From positions 9,100,001 through 9,164,000 of the forward strand of contig OZ021729.1 in NCBI GenBank assembly GCA_963978545.1: a stretch of DNA of 64,000 nucleotides, written 5' to 3'. Made by a program: the position numbers and the translations under genes. The notes under the pieces were generated by a model. The model had not been told where the DNA came from and did not search any database. It saw only the letters and a list, made by a program, of their open reading frames with translations. This DNA is from Linyphia triangularis. Lineage: Eukaryota; Arthropoda; Arachnida; Araneae; Linyphiidae. Below are positions 1 to 12,600 of this stretch, piece after piece. Position 1 is the stretch's first letter, and every line of letters starts with the position of its first letter.

Positions 1-772
1 TTATTGCAGAATACCACTCTGTAGAAATATTTTATTTTCCTTTTAAAACATTTAAAAATTGTAAAAACTTATAAGGTGCATCCACAACAATTTTAAGTTG
101 TTTTCTTCTTTTTTATGAATTTCAGAGAGTGCCAATGCCCTTAAATTTACCTACAACATAAGATGTGTCCTTTTGAATAGTTTTAAAGATATGAAAACAG
201 TTATTTTTATTATGTAACGTTTATGTGTCAAGACAATTGTCATTAGTGAAGGTCCAGTTTTTACAATACAAAATGATCCTAATTTTTATCATAAGTGGTA
301 AGACAAGTTTTATCGGAAACAATACATCAGGTATTCAGCCGGCCGAATAATACACCCAAATATATATTCGGCCAAGATCACTATTCGGTGCATCCCTAGT
401 TTTATGTTTGAATGCCTGTCGCAGCTAGTTAAAAAATATATATTTATATTGTTGTGAAATTTCTTCAACTATGTTTGTTGAGTATTTTTTTTTTAACTAG
501 GCTGTAAAATATGTTTTTAAACTTTAAAAAGGTCATTTAACTAAAAATCAATAATGATCTATTTTAATAAAGGACATAATTTAATTTAAATAAAACAAGG
601 TGATATTTTCTGCATTGTAATATCTTTCCCATGTCTATTAATTGAGCAGGACTGCTAAAACATAAGGACTATATATAATTTTTTTTGTTTTGTTTATTCG
701 AAACTCCTTTTGAAATGGTGTTTTAGTAAATGTCCTAATTGCATGTGTGATTTATGTACCTTTTTTTTTTTT
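1..772. other. AT-rich noncoding sequence, probably intron of the laminin-G gene
   Basis: No exon could be supported on either strand. If the laminin-G exon at 2267 belongs to a gene running in from the left, this is its last intron. A short block at about 336-399, ending in a GCATCCCTAG motif and rich in GGCCGAATA-type words on both strands, looks like one end of a diverged hAT-type MITE. That assignment rests on memory of similar termini (TAGGGATGCACCGAATA-like) and no second end was found. Confidence 0.4.
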
Positions 773-1430
773 ACTTTCAATTACCCATATGTATATATAT
801 ATACATAGGGTAATGAAAATATAGTATTCGGTGAAAAAAAAACTTTAATATTTTTTGCATTTCTCCACGTTTTGGAATATCATGACTTTAAAAAAGTGAT
901 CTAGGGAAAATGTCCATCTGTGGTCAGCATAACTCTCGAACAAATTGACCTACAATGTTCAAATTTGGTATAAGGGCTAGTGGCGGCCGTGAGCCCTACC
1001 ATTAAGGTTTTCGTCAAAATCCTGCATGCGCATAAGGTAGCTGCTATTGAAAAAATCTTGTTTTTCAATTATTGCTAAAAAACGGCTCTAACGATTTTGA
1101 TAAAAATCGCTGTGGTAATGCCTTTTAAGGTGTTCTAAACATCCCCACCTCCGAAATTCCTGTAAAAATGTTTTAATGGCGTAAAAAGTTGAAAAATGTA
1201 TGCCTTTAACACAGAGTTCTCTTTCCTTGAGCATTATCAACAATCGTTTTTTCTTCCCTGATTTTCGCATATAATAAAGGATAATATAAGGATTATCAAA
1301 AAGTATATCACCAAAATCATTATTTTAGTTACCATTTTTTCTAAATGAAGGCTGATAATATACAAACAACACTAATCCCCGTCAATATTGTAATGTAATT
1401 GAAAGTTGTGCGATGTCCCACACCCCTAGT
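773..1430. repeat. Dispersed repeat, copy 1 of 2 (partner at 51139-51844)
   Basis: About 660 bp align along their whole length with 51139-51844 in the same orientation. Both copies begin with ACTTTCAATTACCCATATG, share the run CTCGAACAAATT followed by ACAATGTTCAAATTTGG, and end near CCACACC(C/T)CTAGTT. An inverted 11-bp match (CTTTCAATTAC near the start, GTAATTGAAAG near the end) is present in both. No transposase is visible, so this is a non-autonomous element of unknown class. The open frames inside it are chance. Confidence 0.7.
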
Positions 1431-2266
1431 TAATTGTTCCATAAGAGTAGAAGTTGTTTCAATAACTATTATAAAGCTTTACAGACAAGAATTTTATATT
1501 AATAATGCACAAATTCAAGAGGACTTTATGTTGAAAAGACACTTAATTGGAAACAACTTGTATATTTTGACTGTTTTCATTTGCTTCAAAAAGTTCACTT
1601 TATTAAGACAAGTTTAATCAACACTTAAGCTCTTTTTTAAAAATTATTAAATGTTAAAATTTCTTACTTCTGAACCTACTTTTTTGGATGAAAATAAATG
1701 GTTATATTTATATATATTCTTTGAAATTAAATCCCTTTAAAGAGACTACAATCATGGTTTACATCTTTAAAATAGGAGATGTAGTTTATAGGACCAGGCT
1801 AATATTAATCTACAGTTTAAAATTATTACCGGGGGGTGCAGTGAGTTTTCTAAAATATTTAGGTATCAATTTTAGGGATAGTTCAAAAACATTTACATTT
1901 AGAGGTATTTTTTTTAAGCTGACATAGGCCTCCAACACATACACATATTCTTTCCAAAGCTTGTTTCAATACCTGCAAAAAAATTGCCAATTTTCCAAAA
2001 ATGGAGTGTCAAACAACTTTTTAGTAAAATAATAGTTACTATTTTGACAAACATGCAAATTTAATTAAATTTATTTTTCTCATCTGGAGGAATAGTGTTT
2101 TTTCGTGGGTTTTGGAGGAAAATCGAGGAATTTTCGGGGATTTAATTTTTTTAGGAATTATCGAAAAATTTAAGTATAATTTTAGAGAAACAAAAATTTA
2201 AGAAATATTAAGAATTTTAGGATGAATGCGACCCCTGTTATATATATTATACCTTTTTTGCTATAG
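1431..2266. other. Intronic AT-rich sequence before the laminin-G exon
   Basis: No coding signal was found. The stretch ends in a pyrimidine-rich tract and a CTATAG acceptor at 2261-2266. Confidence 0.4.
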
Positions 2267-2403
2267 CTAAACATCCACTAAAGGAAGACACAAGCAACTT
2301 TTCTGGGTGTGTTCGAGGTGTGACCTTAAATGGAGAAGGACTTGATATCAAAAATCCAGAATCTGGAGAAGACATTGTACAATATACATGTCCGCAGATA
2401 TGA
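2267..2403 (+). CDS. Terminal exon of a laminin-G domain protein (partial gene)
   Basis: After an acceptor ending TATAG at 2266, a 137-nt exon reads in one frame to TGA at 2401-2403, giving 45 residues. It contains NFSGCVRGVTLNGEGLDI and ends ...YTCPQI. The F-x-G-C-(I/V)-R-x-(V/L)-x-(L/F)-N-G pattern is the conserved end of a laminin G-like domain, with its cysteine normally paired to a nearby second one; the cysteine four residues from the C-terminus is a candidate. Such domains end laminin alpha chains and also occur in perlecan, agrin and neurexin-like proteins, so the exact protein cannot be named. The exon starts in mid-codon (2 nt carried over). The remaining exons must lie left of the window, because 1-2266 shows none. 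The product would be secreted or extracellular. It converges on the MIF4G gene. Confidence 0.72.
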
Positions 2404-2840
2404 GAGGATGCAAATGTGATAAAATTGTATTTATAATTATTTATTAACAGCTTTTAGGATGTAACATTTATTGTAAATTCTAATATATATGCATTTAAAG
2501 CAAATGAATGTTTACTAATGTTGTATTTGTCATTGTGATACTTTGTTTATTGAATTATATTAAAATTGAAATCAAATTACATAAAAAAAATAAATAATAC
2601 TAAGTGTATGCGTTTGAAAGCTATTCACAAAAGGCAATTTTCCTTCCGAAAGACTAATATGTAATGCTTGCATTAATTTATCATGCACACCATAACTATT
2701 AACGAAGTATTTATTATTTAAAAATGTATGGAAAGTTTTTTTTTAAATACGAGACATACCCTTCAAAACTTATCCATTTATAAAGTAATCTGATATTTGT
2801 GAATTATTTTTGAAATAATTGATTTTACTTTTTGAATAAA
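2404..2840 (+). other. Probable 3' UTR of the laminin-G gene with poly(A) signals
   Basis: The AT-rich sequence after the stop contains AATAAA at 2589-2594 and again at 2835-2840. Either could end the transcript; there is no other evidence. Confidence 0.4.
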
Positions 2841-3672
2841 ATATTTTTAACAAATTAGTTGTATACTTTTTATTTATTGACCACACATTAATTTTATTGT
2901 AATATAATAAGGCATGGTATCACAGGTGGCCTAATTAGAGATTACATTTTCTTTCAGTTAGCCAATGTGTATTGAATCATGGCCTATGTAAAGAGTTTTA
3001 CATTTGATCATTTATCTTTGCCATCTGTGTATGCCACACTTTTGATGCATTAGAATGTTCTTCAAAATAAATAATGCTTTATTAAACAACAAAAATTATT
3101 TAGATGTATAATTCATAAAGCTCAAAATAAATAAGGATAAACATTGAAGGTGCAAAGCATATAATATATGCAGCGATCCTATAATACCTACATAACAAAA
3201 CTTTTTGAATTGCTAAGTATTAAGAGTTTATGCATGATCACAAAGCAAGACTAAAAACCTATCAATGAAAAATGTGTTTTAAATACATAAAATGCAATGA
3301 ACAAATGTTGATTGAATTCAAAAATTATAATTCTATTAAGTAATACACTTCTTTACATCATATCATAAGTGTGGCATGTAAAAAATACACACCTTAAAGA
3401 ATAAAATAAATCTATGTAACTTGTAAATCTTTTATTAACAATAGTTTCATTGTTCGTTTTAAATTCTAAATAAGGCTTACATTTTTAAAAATAACATCAC
3501 AAGTTAAAAAAAAAAAAAAATGTTATAAATACAAAACTCACTCATGACACATAAATACCACTGTGTAAAACTCATAATATCTGATTATTTAAATATAAAA
3601 AGTTTTCATTAACACAAATGCATTTTTTAGCAGTAATTTAAAACAGAATAAAATTACAATTTTAGGACGATC
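2841..3672. other. Intergenic interval between convergent genes
   Basis: This AT-rich stretch lies between the laminin-G exon (+) and the MIF4G gene (-). It probably includes the 3' UTR of the MIF4G gene, with a TTTATT (AATAAA on the minus strand) near 3430. No repeats or coding sequence were recognised. Confidence 0.35.
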
Positions 3673-6600
3673 TTAATCACAAATCCTCACAATTGGCTTT
3701 GATAAAGTTTCATACAAATTTTTCGCACTTGGGCTTAAGTCCTTCCAATCTGTTACTGCCAGTTCAAACATTTCTAACAACATTGCTTTAACCATAACTG
3801 AAGTGGTTTCAGATACAATTTGTTTTCTCATTTTAGCCAAAAGATCATCAATACCATTTGGATCATTTTCTTTGAGATTCTTGTAACACTTTGGAAACTG
3901 AAAAAGTTTATGCTATTAGAGAAAGCTCAATAGGTCTGAACTGGGACTTAAAATTTAAAAAATATATATATATACATAATAAATTTTCATACTTCTTATG
4001 TTAAAAGTTTGAAAGTTACAATCCATTACAGAATGTGATACTTAAAAAAAAATTAAAAGCAGTTTAATAAATTATTTACAGATATTTTCCCTATGTAGGG
4101 TGAGCCGAAAATGGCCAAACAAATTTTTTCCCCCGAAATCGTTTTGGGAATAGTGTGGAAAAGTTTCCTAATGGGTCAATTAGAACACACACAAAATTTC
4201 GTCAATTTTGCCCAATATATAGCCGCGCTCCTCTGGCACTGAAAATGTAAAAAGTGAAAAAAAAAATCACTTTTAAGTAATTTTTTGGAAATTTTTTTAA
4301 AAACCAGCTTTGGTATAGTATGGAATAGTTGCCTAATGTATCAGTTGGAACACACACAAAATTTCGTTCATTTTGCTCAATATTTAGCTGTGACAACTCT
4401 TGCTTTGAGCAAAAATGTGCCTAAATGTCGCAAAATCGTAACAGATTCAACGTTAGGGGGCATAAAAAAAATGCTTTTTCGAAATCGGTCTTCGAATAGC
4501 GCGAAAAAGTTACCTAATGGGTCAGTTAAAACTCACAAAAAATTTCGTCAATTTTATTCAATTTCTAACCGCGCCCCTCTGGCATTGAAAATATCAAAAA
4601 ATTCACTTTTAAGCCATTTTTTTAAATTTTCGGAAATTTTTAAAAAATAGCATTGAAATAGCGTAGAATAGTTGCCTAATGTGTCAGAACACACACAGAA
4701 TTTGGTCCGTTTTGCTCAATATTTAGCAGCGCCTCTCTTGCTATAAGCAAAAAAGTGTTTAAATGTCAAAAAATCATACGATTGGACGTTAGGGTGGAGC
4801 AATTTTTCTTTCTTTTTAAATCAGTCTTGACATAGCGTGGACAAGTTTCCTTTACGGGTTGGCTAAAACACTCACAAAATTTCGTCAATTTTGTTCAATA
4901 TCTAGCCGCGTCCCTCTGGCATCAAAAATGTCCATAACATACAAAAAATGCACTTTTAAGCCAATTTTTGAGCGATTACTTAAATTTTTTTTTAAACCAG
5001 CATTTGCATAGCACGGAATGGTTACATAATGGGTCATTTAGAATACACAAAAAGTTTCATCCATTTTGATTGGAATTTAGGGGCACCCCTTTGTGTAAAA
5101 GTTTAAAAATAAGGATGAAAAGCAGGGTACTTTGAATGGGTCACTTGGAAACCACATAAAAGTGTCGTCAATGTTGCTCCATATCTAGCTACCCTGGCAT
5201 TTCAAAAATCACAAAAATAAATAATATGCATATTAAAAATCAGAAGTGTATTTACTAGTATAATACTTATTTATATTTAGAAATCGAGAAATTCAAATAT
5301 TATAAAGTAGAGTAGGCATAAAATGCATATAAAGTGTAGTTTTCAGAATAGTACTGTCCCTTATTATCAAATGTTGGAAGTTCTCTTCTTGCTTGAATCT
5401 TAGCCCGTATATAATCGTCTTTTGCAGTATCACCACAAACTTTCGTTAAAGCTTCAGATATGAGTTTAACACATCTCAACTGCTTGGGTGCGACATGGAA
5501 ACTTCTGAAATGATTTATAGGAACTTGTTCTTGCCAAATATCTTCCAATTCTTTATCTTCTCTATACATTCTAAGCGGTGGTTCTGTTATGATGTACTTT
5601 GACCAGTCGATGAGATCAATGTAATTAAAGTTGAGTTCGGTAGGTTATGAAAAAGCGTACCTATGTATAATATACATCGGTACTGAAAATCCAACCGACA
5701 AGCTTCGTATATAATCGTAAACTTTGTGATTCTGGTTTATGCACCAATGTGGTTCGAGATAAAAATACAACCACATTTCACGGTGGGGCTAGACATGTCT
5801 GTAAGATGATTTTTCTTTCAAGGAAGTTGCCAAACCATGCCAAGAAAATTACAGACAAGAATAATTTCAAACAATGCATATTTTGCCCATCAGGAAAGTA
5901 TGTTAGTGGCAACGCTAACGGATTCCCAATATCATATCTGGGAATTAGCAGTGAGGTGAATCCTGAATATCAGGAATAAGAAATCTGAAGACAAACGCTT
6001 TTTCAAACCTCCTGAACTCAATTTTAATGTCGTTGATTACCATGATCTCATCGACTGGTCGAAATACACCGTAACACAACTACCGCTTACAATGCGTACA
6101 AAAGATGAAGAATTGGAATCTAGGGGCACCATTAGATTCCGATCAAAATGGATGAAACTTTTTGTGCGTCCTAACTGACCCATTATGCAACCATTCTGTG
6201 CTATACAAATGCTGGTTTTTAAAAAAATTTAAGTAATCGCTCACAAAATGGCGCAAAAGTGCATTTTTTTAATGTTATGGATATTTTTGATGCCAGAGGG
6301 ATGCGGCTAGATATTCAACAAAATTGACGAAATTTTGTGCGTGTTTTAACCGACCCACTAGGTAACTTTTCGATGCTATGTCAAGGCCAATTTAAAAAAA
6401 ATATTTGGTCCACCCTAACGTCCAATCTTGTGAGTTTTTGACATTTAGACACTTTTTTGCTTATAGTAAGAGTGGCGCAGCTAAATATTGAGCAAAACGG
6501 ACCAAATTTTGTGTGTGTTCTAACTGACAAATTATGCAATTATTCAATGCTATGTTAATGCCATTTTTTAAAAATTATTTTTGAAAATTTCAAAAAAATG

Positions 6601-9600
6601 GCTTAAAAGTGAATTTTTTTTGTGTTTTTGGACATGTTCAATGCCAGAGGGGACAGGCTAGAAAGTGAACAAAATTGACGAAACTGTTAGTGTGTTTTAA
6701 CTGACCCATTAGGTAACTTTTTCATGCTATTCTAAGACCGATTTCTAAAAAACAATTTTAATTTCCCCCAACGTCGAATCTGTTACGATTTTGCGACATT
6801 TAGGCACATTTTTGTTCAAAGCAAGAGGGGCACGGCTAAATATTGAGCAAAATTGACAAAATTTTGTGTGTGTTCCATTGATCCATTAGGCAACTTTTCC
6901 GCACTATTCCCAAACCGATTACGAAAAAAAGTTTTTTCGACCCACCCTAATACACATGTAACACTTCAGTACAAAGAATACTTTTTAGTTCAGTTATCAT
7001 TCAAGAATTTTTAGAAGAGATATTCTCATGTGAAAATTAAAGAACCTAGGAATACTAAGCTTCAGTGTATATATATAAGACTTACAAAAATGAAAAGAAA
7101 ATATTTACAAAATTATGACAGTGCAAATTTTTTTTCTTCTGATAACTTGAAAACTATTCCTAAAACTTAAAATATTAATGTATGTATATTAAATATTTTT
7201 TTATTACAGTGCTTTTTTGAGGCAATAGCCAAATGTAAAATTATCATCCAGATATTTAAAAAAACAGATTAAAGTAAAGTGAGGTTTCTGCCAAATAGTT
7301 GGCATTGGTACACCATTGCCATATCCGGTACAGGTTGGAACGATTTGCGAGAAACTGGTTTCTGCTGCCGCATTTCAAGCCAAGATGTTTGGGAAGCTTT
7401 GATGTCATATTCAATTCGAGCTGAAGGAATCGTTTTCTTGCCAACGTGTAACAGGGGAACTTTGATTGGAACAAATTAAAAAAAAAAGAAAAAGCGCATT
7501 GAGCAGAAATTTTTCTGTTTATGGCCTTTTCGAAACATTTAGAATTGAATAAAAAAATGCGGGGATTGTCCATTCAGGCATTCCTCGTTAAGGCCCCAGA
7601 TGCTGGTTAAGCCAAATATTTTTCAATGACTTGGAAACGCCGAAATAAAATTACACAAAATAGTTTAAACTCTAAAGTAAATTGCTTATCAACAAGTACA
7701 TGCAGATTGACCATAAGCACACAAACTGATGTTGTGAATTGTTGGGAAGTGGGGAGTTTAGGGATGATGGCCAATGGCCGTGACTGATTGACTTCTACTG
7801 TGACCTTCAATCTGATTCCACTCCCCCACAACATAAAAATAGATTCTGTGGTACCTGATCGGTCTGGCTTGGTTGGGTTAGTTTATTTCTCTAGTGCCAC
7901 TCGGGAACGGCATATTTTTGTTACAGGTTTTATGTAAATCTCTGTGTTAAATGTAAAGTGTATGTGTTTAAAATAGGATGAAGCTTAGTAGTTGAGTGTC
8001 TTGCAATAAACGTTATGATGCATTACTTGCATGTCATTTTATTTAGAACCACTAAGCATAAACGCTGATGGAAACATTCTGCACCACGATTCTCTCAACA
8101 AGATAACTGTATCAGCAATTTATTGTTTACATTTCAACTGCTAAAAAGTTACTATCGTCATTAAACATCAAACTACAATTGAATACATATAATTTCGAGT
8201 AAAATTTGAAAAGCCTTTTGTGTTTACCTGTTCAATTAACACTTCAATTTCTTTATGTGAAGCTCCATCTACCAACATTCCACAGTAATCAATTACTGGA
8301 TGCGCCAACACCTTGAGACACGTACCAGCGACACGCACATGATGGAAAATTTCACAAACAAATGTTGCACTCAGTAGAAATTTATCCAGTTCTAAATAGG
8401 TTTTATTCCTTTCTAGAAATAAATTTTTATAATAAATGATAAGGGAAAAAAGTTGCGTATAATATTGCATTCCAACAGAAGCACAAACATCTATAATAAT
8501 TGTTGTGGTTAGTCGAGGGCTTAAATGTCCTCACCCAACCAAGCTTAAACTCACAATGGAACAATTCTCGAGAATAAGGACTTGGAGACTGTATTTAAAA
8601 GAACTATTAAAAATTTATTTACCATGAAAGAAAAAGACTCGAAATTAAGAAATCATTCTATCACACTTTTGCGATTTGCACACGAACTCAAGCCATTACA
8701 AGCCGAGAGCAAAATATATATACTTGAAAAACGGGCAACCAAATTAGCATAAAATAGTAGATCACTCTACCAACCAGTTTCAGTATCTAAACTTACAACT
8801 CGGATCAAATTTAAATCGAGTCACAAACTTTCAAAGTGAGTGAAGTGATCTGATCAGTTGATACGTCGTAAAAACTTCGGTAAGGCACCGGGAAGAGTTT
8901 TTCGTGAAATACAATCGGGAAACCACAAGTTTAGATCTTACTTAAAAACCTCCGTGCATTTCCTAACAATAATAAAACAAAAGTCTTGTGTGTCTATCTT
9001 CTATAGAAAGCTACTTCAATTAGGCCTTCTAATTTCAACTTAAGTAGTTTTGGCCTTCTAATTTGACAAACAGAATGTTAAAAATTTTAATAAGTTTTTT
9101 AATTAATTTTATATATTTTTTACAAAGCGACTTAAAATAGAGGTACAGATGTGGAATTTTCAACATAAGTAGATTTGGCCTTCTAATTTGACTGGGATCT
9201 ATAAACATATGACGGGTCTCCACAACACAAGGCCACACAGCTAGTAATATAAATGAAAGGGTATGTAACTTTTTCAGAAATTTAAGTTTTATGATGGAAG
9301 AAAATAATATGTGCAAGACTAACTTCTGACACTTAGCTTGGCTATTTACAATGTTAAACTGTCTTATACATATTTTTAAATAATTTAAAGACATATTTTG
9401 AATGACAAAAAAACATGCTGTGTGTAAAAGTAAAACTTTAAAAATCAATGTCTCATTAGTTACTTTTTGTAGTATATCCCATCTCCTTATCTTTTCATAA
9501 TTACAGCATTTATGAACTTGGCAAAACTTCTTAACTTTGCAATGTTAAATAACAGGGTTCCCACTCAAATCACAGAATGAAAATCACTGACTTTTCAATG

Positions 9601-12600
9601 ACTTTTAAGGACCTAAATAATGTTTTTAAGGACCTTTGAAAATTTGTTTTCAGGTATCATGTCTATATATAAATTTTTAATAAAATATATTCTACCAGAA
9701 AATTTACAAGTTGGCGCATGCATAATAAAATAGGTCACAGAATTCTGATACAGTGCGGATAAGTGGTGGTCACGCGGGGATAGCAAGTCTGAGCAGTATT
9801 TTTATAAAATTTGCGGTTGGCACAACAACCGCAAAAATTAAAGACCTCTAAGCATTTTCAAGGACTTTTAAACACTTCTAAGCATTTTCAAGGCCTTGAA
9901 AACAAGCCAGAAATATTAAGCACTTTTAATGACTTTCAATGACCATGGGAACCCTGAATAAATGCTCTTGAATGTATTATCTCTGTATGTATGTGTTACA
10001 AAGAACAAGTATAGCCTTAATCATCTGTAATAATAATAATAAAAAATAAAAATAAAAACTTTAAAACTAGTTGGCTAGTCAGAGTTGTGAAAAAAAGTTG
10101 AAAAGACTCAAACTTCTAGTTTATTTGGTTTAGACCAGATTTTGTTCCTTATAAATTGATTTTTCCACTGCTTTTATTGTTTTATTTAAGTATTTTAAAA
10201 CAAAACGGACATTACCTAAAATGCCAGACAGTAAGAAATGTTTTGAAAAAGTTGATAATTTTAAAATTAAATTAATTCTAACAATTTAATGAAATTATAA
10301 TTAAAAAAAATCCCACTCCTTAATGAACTTTTTGGTCACAGCAAATGGGAAAAAATATGAAATTAAATATGTATATTTTTAAAATTTTCGAAAAATATTT
10401 CTTAACAGTGTTCATTGAAATTTTTGTAGGCTTTTTAAATCCTTTTACTTATTATAATATAAAGCAATGTTCTAAATTTCCTTCAATTCTTTTGTAGTTT
10501 TCATTATATTTACATTGCAAAAAGACAAATACTATTTTTAATCAAATAATGATTTTCAAACAGCAATAAACAGTAACCACCAAATACAATAAAACATTAT
10601 AATATGTTTCAATGGTATTCAAATAAAGAAACAGGAACTTAAAGTTTTCTATTCCAGTTTATAGTATATTTCAGACAAAAACTCCAAAGAAGGAAAAAAT
10701 TGTAAAAAATATATTGTATTTTAAACTTCTAGATTGAAATCAAAACTAAAGAATTTTAAATACTATTAATGATTAAACTGCAGTACGTTATTTTTTAGGA
10801 GTTACAATTTTGATTCATTACTAGAAGCTAAAAATTAAATGAAATAATTTAATAAAAAAAAGTAGAAAAAGCAAAGGAAAAAACAGGTTAAAAAAATAAA
10901 TTCGAACTGTGCTAACTTTCTATGGCTCATCTCACATCTTTGTTCACTACATGCTTATAAAAAAGCCATCTGACAATGACAAGCTTAAGAGGATGTCCAG
11001 GTAAGGATCATTCCCTATACTCGCTATATTACTATCTTCTGGCCCAGGACATTTAAAAACTACTTTGTATCAAATCTTGAAATTTGGTGGGTACAGGGCT
11101 CCCACTCAAATCACAGAATGAAAATCAATGACTTAAAGCGTATGAAGCTTTCACTGTGGGCGACAGGGTTTGATCCCAAGACCATTGGAACTTGAGAGAG
11201 ATACTTTACCGCTATGCAAAAGAGTACTCCATTGCACAGAAGTTTTATCTGTTATTTGAGATCGCCACACAGCCTCCTCCCAGCGACGAAGAAGCGATGC
11301 TGTTGATCAACGTCTGATAGGAGTTGGAGGTTTGGGATGCTTGTTGCATCGTTGTGTCCGCTTGTTGCGGTGTTGCACGTGAGTTGCGTATGTGATAACT
11401 TGTTGCAATGTAATGTCTGATAGCTTATTGCGAGTGTTGCATATCTGATCGCTTGTTGCGATGAAGTTTCTCCTTTCAGAAAGTGCCGATAGATGGCAGC
11501 ATGATTCGTTTTAGTTCGATGTCACCAATAAAGCGTATTGCTGCTTTCACTGTGGGCGACGAGCCTCGATCCCAAGACTATTGGAACTCGAGAGAGATAC
11601 TTTACCGCTGTGCACAGAAGTTTTATCTGTTATTTGAGGTCGCCACACAGCCTCCTCCCAGCGACGAAGAGGCAGAAGGTTGCGTGTTCAAATCACGTCC
11701 GGGTCACCAATAAAACATATGAAGCTTTCGCTGTGGGCGACGGGGCTCGATCCCAACACCATTGGAACTCGAGAGAGATACTTTACCGTTGTGCAAAAGA
11801 GTACTCCATTGCACAGAAGTTTTATCTGTTATTTGAGGTCGCCACAGACTTTTCAAGGACTTTTAAGGAACTATTAAATATTTTTAAGGACCTTTGAAAA
11901 TTTGTTTTCAGGCTTCACACCTATATATAAATTTTTAATAAAGTATATTCTATCAAAAAAGTTACAAGCTGTTGGGTGCGTAATACAAATATGTCGGAAA
12001 TTTTCAATATAGTGCAGATAACGGCCACGCGGGGATAGCAAGTCCGAATTGCATTTTTATAAATTTTGACCTCGCAACATCTGCACAAATTAAGGACTTT
12101 TAAGGACCTCTAAGCATTTTCAAGGACTTTTAAGCACCTCTAAGCATTTTCAAGGGCTTGAGAACAAATTCAAAAATATTAAGCATTTTTAATTACTTTC
12201 AATGACCGTGGGAACCCTGGAATAGGTATAAAAAATCTCTTAATGAAATGACATAAATTGTTCTCATTTAATGTCCATCTTTTACAAATGAAAATTAAAA
12301 TAGACTATTGCAGGTGGTGCTACTGCATAGGCATTGACGAAAAGATTTGAAATGTAAAATATATTAGACACTATTTTCGAGTTTTTAATTTATGTTATTT
12401 CAATTAAGTGATCATTTTCGTACTTACTCACCAAATTTCAAGGTTTTATAGAAAGTAGTTTCGAAATGCACTGGGCAAGAAGATTGTAACATAGCGAGTA
12501 TAGGCAATGATCCTTACTAGGTTGTTTTCAGATTATCTGGCGCCGTCAGCAAAGCGGGGGCTATAATGCGCCAAAACATTCGTCATTAGACAACCAACAT

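Larger units (their letters stand above)
11093..12219. mobile_element. CAGGG-type MITE, copy B, split by a SINE array
   Basis: The left end at 11093 reads CAGGGCTCCCACTCAAATC and the right end GGGAACCCTG finishes at 12219. The internal words match the other copies (TTTTAAGGACC, AAGCATTTTCAAGG). After ATCAATGACTT the sequence switches at 11135 to an unrelated ~710-bp block and returns at GACTTTTCAAGG (11847). The repeated GACTT on both sides marks the insertion point. Confidence 0.75.

Noticed and set aside
4285..4650. 121-codon plus-strand frame
   Set aside because: It is built from the ~170-bp tandem units of the foldback arm; frame openness follows the repeat, not selection.
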